From Taenia hydatigena (taxonomy: Eukaryota > Platyhelminthes > Cestoda > Cyclophyllidea > Taeniidae), in contig JADWOT020000001.1 of the NCBI GenBank assembly GCA_036345935.2, positions 33,089,412 to 33,153,411 on the forward strand: 64,000 nt of DNA, written 5' to 3'. Shown here one piece after another: positions 56,201-64,000 of this stretch. Position numbers and translations under genes: made by a program. The first letter of the stretch is position 1. Every line of letters starts with the position of its first letter. The notes beneath the pieces were generated by a model. It did not search any database. It was not told where the DNA came from and saw only the letters and a list, made by a program, of their open reading frames with translations.

Positions 56201-57540
56201 ATCTCCTTTGTGGCAGACGTTGAATCGACGGTGCTTGTTGTAGCATTTCTTTTGTCTAGTATGAGGCATTTGTAGTTGTGACCGGGCAAATTTCAACCAA
56301 ATAGTTGAGAGGCAGCACTGCCGTCAAAGGTCGATTTCGTTGTGTACCCTAGTGACGGCCACGTCTAGAGGCGCGATAATATGCAGTGCGCTAGTCACTG
56401 ACTCATTCCTCATGTCAGGTGGTGGGTGATCAGGGAATGGCTAAGAAAAGTGTGGCGATGGTCTACAAAATACCCTTCGACGGCATGCAGCCTCCTTTCG
56501 CCTCACGACTAGTCATCAGCAGGATCCTCTTACCTCTACCACGTGTCTTGTGAAGCATTGGAATCGTGCAAATGGTGGGATGGTTGCCTTCCTACTTGCC
56601 CATGCATTTGCTCGTTGTTTAGTTGTTTCTTCAAGCAGTTATGCACTTAGCTTTTCCATGCTATCTTTGTCTTCTTGTTCTTTCTGGTACATGTGCAAGC
56701 AAAGGAAGGAATGTTGATAGATGTCAAGTCCCATCTAAAAGGCGCCGATTGAGGTGGGAATGAGAAAGGGAGTGGGTTAGTGAACCGAAGATCTGAAAAC
56801 TTAAACGGTTGGGGGGTGAATACTACATTGGTGGAGTTGGCAGTGTGGAAATAGGAAATCAGCAATGTTGGGAACTGAGCAGCTTAAGAGGAACTGAGCT
56901 GGATAGGTGAAAGTCAGATTGCATAGTGATGGGAGCTTGAGTGATGAAAGTAAATTAGAAAAACCCCTTTTGATGCGATGCTAACTGGATAAGTGAAAAG
57001 AAATAAGGAATACCTCTTAAGTAGTGGATACTTTAGGTATTTTGCAAAGGTGGTCGTTGCTTTCTACGTTAATTTACTTGTCTTTTCTGATCAGAATGGT
57101 CATTTTAAACTACTAGGCCGTTTTGGGCGCTGCCAACCAATAGAAGTGCTGGTCTGTTTACGCACTCCAAAGAACGCAGGCAGCGTAGCATAGCTGCAGA
57201 CCCCTCACCACGCCAAGGGATAAGCTCATTGAAGTTGGTGTACCGCTAAGTGATTGGTTGGTCAAGCGGATGATTCAACCGCTCAGTTACTCAACAACTC
57301 AAGTCACCGAAGACGATGACTTGAGCCTTACATGCGTGCAGGACAGCGTAAAATCACTAGAGCATTCTAAGCGTAAATGCCTGGAAGCCTCATCTCACTT
57401 ACTGTGGAGTTCGCTGGTCTACCAACTACCTAATGGCTCACTTGCTGGCTAACGGGCGAACCAGACCAACCAGCTAGTGCTGAAGTTTCCTCTGCTACGT
57501 CATCCTAACTGCTAAGTTGCTATATCTATGCGCTTTACTA
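56201..57540. other. No gene recognised
   Basis: Frames at 56647-56865 (minus), 56993-57193 and 57258-57452 (plus) are without support. No match to the other repeats was noticed. Confidence 0.4.
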
Positions 57541-57750
57541 AGTAGTACTCAATGTTATGCGAAAAGCGTTAAAAAACACGCTTTTTGCTACTGGACCGTC
57601 GCTATCTTCCTTTGGGAGAGTGAAGCACTCTTCGAAAGAGCATGATCCTTATCACTCTGCCTTGTTCATTACATCATCAGTGAGAAGTGCTCGCTACCTG
57701 CTTTCGCTTCACTCGTTGAGAAAAGAGGAAAGTCAAGTAGAAGAAGAATA
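57540..57750 (+). repeat. Family A copy
   Basis: AGTACTCAATGTTATGCGAAAAGCGTT...AACACG core followed by GAACCGTCG-like and AGTGAAG.ACTC blocks, same order as 46290-46470. Confidence 0.65.
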
Positions 57751-57839
57751 GCAAGGAATCTGTGACACCTTGCAGCAGATCGGTTGGAGGAAAGGTTCGA
57801 ATAAAGGACCACAATGTACCTACTCAAGCTAGTACATTT

Positions 57840-59250
57840 GTCTGATAAGCTGATCGAATGCCTAGCAGACATTGCAGCGTCAAAAGTGCCATGGCCGTTG
57901 CCATAATTTTTCCCTTTACACATCAGCAAATAGACAGGAAGAGCAGAGCTTTGCACAATGCCCATAAGCTTCGCAGGATCATTGGCAGCTATTACAAGCT
58001 GATAAATCCGCCGTGACGCACATGTGTAACGTGTGCGATCAACTGATGTTGGTAGAGTACACGCCAATTATGGATTGCATTTAAGGCAAATTCATCAAAG
58101 CTTGACATGAAAAGTGGGAAACTTAGTCCTTATCTCCACAAAGAATCCCACCACTCAGAGGGATCCTTTCGGCCCTATATATACCTCGCAGACCTCAAAG
58201 AGTTGTCAATTTCTTCCACTTACCACCACGTTCTTAGCTTAACCCTTTGATCGCAATGACCTAAGTAGGGACGAGAAGATAAGCCAAGTTGACGAATGAA
58301 CCCGGATTCGTGTCGAACGTTAGAGGCTGACTGAAATCATTGGATTGGCAGATTGACGGACATTTGGAAGTTCGGCTTAGCTAGTGGCGCTAGGAAGACA
58401 TTCTCCGGATGTCCAGCCACCCTCACTTTGTTGAGATCTTTGGGTAACTATGGAATAGTTTAAGCTTTAAGATTTTCGAATAGCTTTACAGCGTTGACTG
58501 AGTTCTTAACTTCTAGGGCTGAAATTTCATTAGTTTGCTTCACCGCGATCTCTAATTCGCAGGCCATCTCACGCTCGTGGCCATTTAATCACTCCATCAG
58601 TCAATAGTAAAGCCCATTAGTGAGCAACAGAAGTGCTAAAAAGGTTTGATAGGCATTTTTACAACAGCCTCGCTTCTAATCAATTAAAGTCGTGCTGATG
58701 CGGAAAATAGGCGGTGGCTCGACCACCAATCCTTCTCGTCCAGGCCAGTTGTTTCAACCATCCTCTCGGCAGAGCCCTGCGAATTTCATGATCTGTTTTT
58801 TTGAGGAGCGGAAGAGATAAGTGCCTACTGATCTCGTCCTCTTGTCGTGCTACTAAGGCTCATGGAAAATCAGCATACGGCCAATTTAGTGTCGCCAAAC
58901 CGTGGGATGCATTTGATTAAGTGATGTCATTCCAAAAAACGCTTTATCTTTGTCTGCTTGTATTGATCTTTATCAAAGTCTTTGTAGCACGAGTTAGCAC
59001 GAATGGTCGTCATTGCCTAATAAACGACAAGTGTCACACATATGTGACGCGAGGGAGCAATTATCTGTTTTAAGTAGCCACAAGCAATAATTTTGAAAAT
59101 CAAACATGGTCATCAAGAAACAACAAATATTAGCTTATTTTATTATTGTCTGCAAATGCAGATTTTTCTTAGACGCGAAATAAAACACAAATAGCTAAAT
59201 GGTTCTGACATACCGAAGGTGTTCCTACAAAGCTTAAAAAACAGTCGCCA
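57840..59250 (+). repeat. Tandem duplication, unit 1
   Basis: It matches 59940-61330 with an offset of about 2.07-2.08 kb. Landmarks are ACAAGCTGATAAATCC, CACCACTCAG.GGGATCCT, GATTG.CGGACAT/GATGGGCAT, and GT.ACACATATGTGAC.CGA/AAGGGA.CAATTA. Divergence is high (roughly a quarter of positions). Confidence 0.65.
58335..58640 (-). pseudogene. Duplicated gene fragment, unit 1
   Basis: The minus-strand frame reads GHEREMACELEIAVKQTNEI and SALEVKNSVNAVKLFENLKA, then stops, then VRVAGHPENVFLAPLAKP. It aligns with the fragment at 60271-60641. The first part has the charge pattern of a coiled coil. Several stops interrupt it. No family is recognised. Confidence 0.4.
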
Positions 59251-59939
59251 GTAACTTTTTTGCAGATTGGAGATTAAGATCTTGCAAATCTCTTCTTTAA
59301 TGATGCAAACCACCGGCGACCACTCAGAAGGCAAGATAAATCAGTCGCTACAGTTTGGTGTCTTTAATCATTTTCGCCGTCCATGGATCTCCGTGCTCCA
59401 CGTCCTCAATGCACCACAGTCACCACGACCAGGGACTATGATAGAGGCACAGATCATCCTAATAAGCGTTAAATTCTCCATTTACAAAGTTCAAAAAAGG
59501 AAAACGTTGGATGTAAAGTGAATTAATAGGCCACCTTTTTAAAAAACGCATCAACACTCTGCCACCCCGCAATTGAATTTTTATGGGAAGACATGCATTA
59601 GGGGCGCACTATTCGGTGATTGTGTCTGGTGAATGTCCATATCTCTCTTGGACCCGTTTAGGATTGAATCGCCTCAAGGTGGATTGCGACGTGGCTAACA
59701 CCGTTACTAATGTGCGCATACGTCTCTACAGGCTCACTTCTGCTTGTGCTGGTTTTAGTGACCCAACCCTGTGCTGACTGACATCGGCTTGTTGCGTGGG
59801 AATGAAGGTGGATTGAAAGTGGAGGTGCATTCGCAAGACTGCGACCAACAGGTGCCAACTTCGACTATCCCTCATTGTATGTCACGTTTCATTCTGCCGA
59901 CAGACGCTTTTGCATTCCCAAATATATTTCCTTCTTTCT
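59251..59939. other. Spacer between tandem units, no supported gene
   Basis: A plus-strand frame of 64 codons (59583-59777) reads GRHALGAHYSVIVSGECPYL with an internal CTACAG site, but no domain is recognised. Confidence 0.3.
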
Positions 59940-61330
59940 TTCCTACGCCTTCTAATCTAAATCACCACAACAACATAGAGTTACTAGCGATCTCCAGCAT
60001 GCATCCGCCGCGCTCATTTGACTATGCCTTGCATGACACTTATGAGCATTGCAGCATTATTGCCTGCTACCACAAGCTGATAAATCCCACATGTCACAAA
60101 TGTGTGGCCTGCGACCTCGAGGGAAGCAATCAGGCATGACGTGATGCTAGTAGTGTGTACAAGGTAGTGATATAAAAGGTTGAAAATTGGGTTCTATTCT
60201 CCACGTAGAGCATCACCACTCAGTGGGATCCTGCTGGCCTCAGATGCCTTCCATGCCTCAGTGGTGTAGTCTACTTCCTCCACCTACAAGCTCGTTTTTT
60301 AACAAAGCACTTTGATCTAACTGACCTAACAGAAAGACTAGAGGTTGACAGGAATTGTTGGATCGACAGATTGATGGGCATTGTGAAGGTCGGCTGCAAT
60401 AGTGGCGTGTAGAGGACAGACTCGGGATGTGTCGCCCATCGCACTTTGATTGAGGCAATTGAGGCTCAGGCTCCAAAATATGGATGAACTTTACGGCATA
60501 GACTGAGTCCTTTACTTCTAAGGCTGAAATTTTATCAGTTCGCCTAATAGCGTCCCTTGATTTGCGTACCTCCTCGCTCACGTGAGCATTCAATCACTGT
60601 TCCTTCCACCCGTAAAATCCACGGATGCGCAACAGATGCATCTAAAAACCTAATTTTGCATGGTATCAATAAGCCTTATTTTTATTTAATCGAGAATATG
60701 TTAAGGTAAAAAGTAAACTGCAGTGCGACTTCCACCCAGCCGCGATTATTTCATTCACATTCCAGCCGATGTAAATTCTATGACCGTCTCCTTTGAGGCG
60801 CTGATGAGATGAACATTTACTGGACTCGTCTTCTGGACGCGCAATGAGGGCGGAACTAAAATCAGCAAAGATGCAAGTGATCGCGAACTCGAATACGTAG
60901 TTGTGCGTCTCAGCAACCAATCCACAACCACCGAACCACAGATTGGATTCGGGTAACTGCTGTCAGCCTAATAAACCGACCACGTCCTTAGTCGCTTATG
61001 TTGATCGCAATTAATGCCTCTGTGGCAGGTCCTAATACGACCGGTTGTCCTTATCTAATAAAGGCCTGTGACACGTATATGTGACACAAAGGAATAATTA
61101 CCCATCGCAAGTGACAATAATCACTAATTTTGAAAATCGGTCAGATTTACTAAAGGGTGGAATTAAGACTGGTTAAATTCTATTGCAAAACATTTAATAC
61201 TTGAGAGCTAATATGTTTGACCATATGGGTCTGCTTCCACCGCGAAGGAAAATAACAAGTAACTAAGTGGTTTGGCAATACGAGAGCGCTTCTAGTGTTT
61301 CAAACAGTGCTTAGAATGTAGTAATAACCT
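59940..61330 (+). repeat. Tandem duplication, unit 2
   Basis: Partner of 57840-59250 in direct orientation. Confidence 0.65.
60271..60641 (-). pseudogene. Duplicated gene fragment, unit 2
   Basis: After a GTTTTTAG acceptor-like site the minus strand reads MHLLRIRGFYGWKEQ, TGA, then NAHVSEEVRKSRDAIRRTDK and ISALEVKDSVYAVKF. One frame change later comes IASIKVRWATHPESVLYTPL and TFTMPINLSIQQF, to TAG at 60271-60273. The ISALEVK.SV.AVK and VR...HPE.V...PL blocks are shared with unit 1 and so is the TGA, so the stop predates the duplication or marks a lost splice site. Unidentified. Confidence 0.4.
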
Positions 61331-62190
61331 AAAACCGAGACAAATCTAATTTGACGCTCACGTTTTTAAACACGTCAGAGATCGGGCCATCGCACATCAT
61401 CTCGCGACGCTAAAGGCTCTTAGATACTGTGGCTCACAATTGGACCGTCTCCTCTGGTCAGCTGTCAACCACTTAGGAACTCATTCAGACTCCTTTGCAC
61501 ACTGGTTAGGCGATCGGAGAGGTCTTGACCACGCAAACACACTCCCACATTAAAGCAGTCGGTGGTGCTAATTTCTAATCGTGGACACCATAAAGCTGGA
61601 ACTGCCACAAGGACATCACCTGAGGTGGATGCAGCTGATAGCTTTGATGCAGATCACAGACGTCATTGCAATGAGTATGGGAGTTGCACTCAAAACTCTT
61701 GCCTTCTCAGACATTGATCTTGGCTCTGCTATGGATTCTGATACTTGTAGAGTGCGTCCACATCAAAATCGCTAAATGATGAAAGCAAATAAAAAAAGAA
61801 GTAAATAAATAATCTTCGAAAGCTGCAGCAAATGAAGATACAGAACGCTCTGCAATGTGGAATGTTACCTGCCATAACAGTCTTATACAGATGAAAGTGG
61901 CGCTAAAGGCATAATAATATGCTTTGTTTAGTCCATATTGTACAAGCAGGCACATTTAGACCGCATTCGTTTGTCCACTCTAACCTGTTTGTTTTGTGGT
62001 TTTACCAAAAGTGATAAGTAGCGACGACCGAAGGAGGGGTCGGAATCGAACAATGTAGTCAACCGCAAAACAGATTATAAAGGCAGTGTAACATTGCATT
62101 TGGCTGTTATTTTGCTACTTGAACCAGCCCTACAGAATTCGCTAAGGGAAGCATGAGACTTGACTTAGTGCTGGAGTGACTATGAGTAGC
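61331..62190. repeat. Gene-free stretch with a short direct repeat (61600-61725)
   Basis: CCAC.AGGACATCACCTGAGGTGGATGCAGCTGATAGCTTTGATGCAGATCACAG recurs almost perfectly at 62720-62865. There a 29-nt segment ending in CTGCAG is present in addition. The frame over 61581-61775 is not kept in the second copy. Confidence 0.6.
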
Positions 62191-62199
62191 CGGATTGCT

Positions 62200-62710
62200 G
62201 AGAGGTCGGCTGCTCCAAATAATATGATTAGAGCAGTTTCGTGCGGACAGTGCCTTAACAATTACTTACCTAAGGAGGAGTAATCAACGCGGTAGAATCG
62301 TAGAGAGGTTTTTGAAGTGGGTTGAGAAAATGCTGGTGCCTATGCCAACATACTGGCTGTGCAGTCACCTTTGCATGGCTTGTCACATATGTCAATCCGA
62401 CGACTCTATGCAAAATATGAAGTTATCGAATGCGAGAGCGTTTGACTAGTGGGACAGGTGGGTGATGGTTCGGTGCTAAGAAGTAAAGCAAACTTGAGAG
62501 GAGACAACCGCAGTGCATATCGGTAATTCTAGTGGATTACAATTACATTTACTGTTTCCTTCTATTACTTATTCGACTAATTCCGACCACCTCCTATGGG
62601 CGACCATCGCTTCCCCACACGTACTCACCTACCCACATAAAGTCCCACTGCTTATTTCATTCTCTTTTAAACGAAGAGTTTCAAAATGGATAGTGAAAGT
62701 TAGCACTTGA
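62200..62710 (+). repeat. Family B repeat, copy 4
   Basis: Direct match to 21800-22320 (CTGCTCCAAATAATA, GAGGAGACAACCG, CCGACCACCTCCT, terminal TTAGCACTTGA). Confidence 0.7.
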
Positions 62711-62719
62711 TGTGGCAAT

Positions 62720-62865
62720 GCCACGAGGACATCACCTGAGGTGGATGCAGCTGATAGCTTTGATGCAGATCACAGTCGTCTTTCCTCTAGTCTACAATCT
62801 GCAGACGTCATTGCAATGAGTATGGGGGAGTTACACTCAAAGCTCTTGCCTTCTCAGACATGCCT
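62720..62865 (+). repeat. Direct repeat partner of 61600-61725
   Basis: Begins immediately after the family B terminus. Very high identity to 61600-61725 apart from the 29-nt difference, so this is one of the youngest duplications in the window. Confidence 0.65.
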
Positions 62866-64000
62866 CCTTCCTCCACCGGGCTTTCAAGATTGCTCTATTA
62901 AGTCGTTCTAGTGCTCCTCTCTTCTTTTAACTACCGCATCATAGGAGCAGCCAGCTACGACAATGCATGTTTATGAGTAAAGTAACTCTTATTCTCGAAG
63001 TGTTCACGATAATGAGAATAAATATAGAAATCGGAATTAAGTATCACCGCACTAAGCTATTGGATGGGATGTGAAAATGGGAAAAGATTGAGTTTGTATT
63101 GGGCACCAAATATTCTCCCTAATCCAACATACATTTTTGAAACGCTTTGAGTTGGGCATGGGAACGTATTGGGTGCCTTGTTATAATAATAATGATTCCC
63201 TTTAAATCTTTACTATGAAAATTCTTTTTATACATGGGTTCTGGACGGTTCCTTTAAAAGTAAATATTTAAACATTGGAATCATGCCAGTTTTTTCTGGG
63301 CTCCTCTTTCCGCCTAGTCTGAATTTTAGTCTTTTTGACTTCTGCTCTTTTCACTAACAAAGGCCAAAGATGCAGGAATGGGCAAACGCACAAAGTGAAC
63401 TTGGTTTCTGTTTAGGTTTGGTCCCCAGTATGTTGATGAGGTCTTTTTCTCTTTGCTTGCTCCATAGCTTGGCATCTACTTCGATTCATTACCGCCTAAC
63501 TTAATGTGATTGGCACAACTCAGGGCATCAAAGAAATTGTGACTAGGCGACTTGCGGTAATTGACAGCATGCTCACACCCATTCATCGCGCTTTGTCTTA
63601 AAAGGAGCCTCCGTCACACCCGATTCGGGTGGAGCCACTCAAAGGACAAAAAATGTCAGACGAAATGACTAAACAGAACCGGGTATTTGGAAATTTTGTG
63701 TCGGCAGTCATCGCATTCAACTGCCAGTGCGCTGGTGTAAGGAATGAAAGCGGGGCACATAGGCGGCTGTGTCTAAGGTTTGTGCAATATGTCAACTGTC
63801 CTGATGGACTATAAGTAGCTAGAATGGGCTAGTCAAGATCACAATTTGGCTTGACAGAGGGACTACGAAGGTTGAGGGAAAGAGCGACGAGGTCGGTCCT
63901 ATGTGCATGTCATGAACCATCGCCTTTCTATGCAGTCTTGCATCAATGAACCACTTATCCTTCCGCACGATTCAGTGTAATTAAATGTGTTAGCATGAAC
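62866..64000. other. No gene recognised
   Basis: Two overlapping antiparallel frames at 63598-63814 are mutual shadows. No domain, repeat or RNA gene is recognised up to the window end. Confidence 0.4.

Overview
The window looks like repeat-rich, gene-poor nuclear DNA of a multicellular eukaryote. Bacterial gene organisation is absent: no frame exceeds about 150 codons, and the credible coding stretches are short exons with GT/AG borders. Four well-placed introns are very short (34-43 nt at 2724-2757, 30773-30813, 40334-40374 and 49853-49895), a habit well known from flatworms, tapeworms included. A flatworm, perhaps a cestode, is my inference; nothing in the window proves it. No rRNA, tRNA, CRISPR array, transposase or reverse transcriptase was recognised.

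Most of the window is a network of diverged duplications. A 4.5-5 kb block at 3.57-8.76 kb recurs at 32.19-36.62 kb and in part at 54.37-56.20 kb. The stretch 8.42-10.89 kb recurs inverted at 50.15-54.36 kb. An element with inverted ends at 22.33-23.73 kb recurs at 36.63-38.45 kb. A tandem pair lies at 57.84-59.25 and 59.94-61.33 kb. Two smaller dispersed families, called A and B here, fill much of 12-24 kb, 37-47 kb and 57-63 kb.

Fragments of conserved genes sit in this network. They are an ASPM (abnormal spindle) calponin-homology exon in three copies (two open, one frameshifted), an RBM19/MRD1 RNA-recognition exon pair with in-frame stops, a probable RIC1 exon, and an unidentified multi-pass membrane protein. 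One exon of that membrane protein appears about eight times in both orientations; its fullest copy, at 30.1-31.1 kb, has four exons.

The most interesting locus is 12.5-15.1 kb. Two oppositely oriented copies of a small secreted precursor lie there, each with a signal peptide, an acidic middle and an arginine-rich amphipathic C-terminal helix. This architecture recalls cathelicidins and helminth defence molecules. Both copies are frame-broken, but in different places.

A few single-copy exon pairs (40.15-40.55 kb, 47.91-48.33 kb) and single exons (31.67-31.81 kb, 42.07-42.35 kb) may belong to real genes I cannot name. The remaining long stretches show no gene that I can support.
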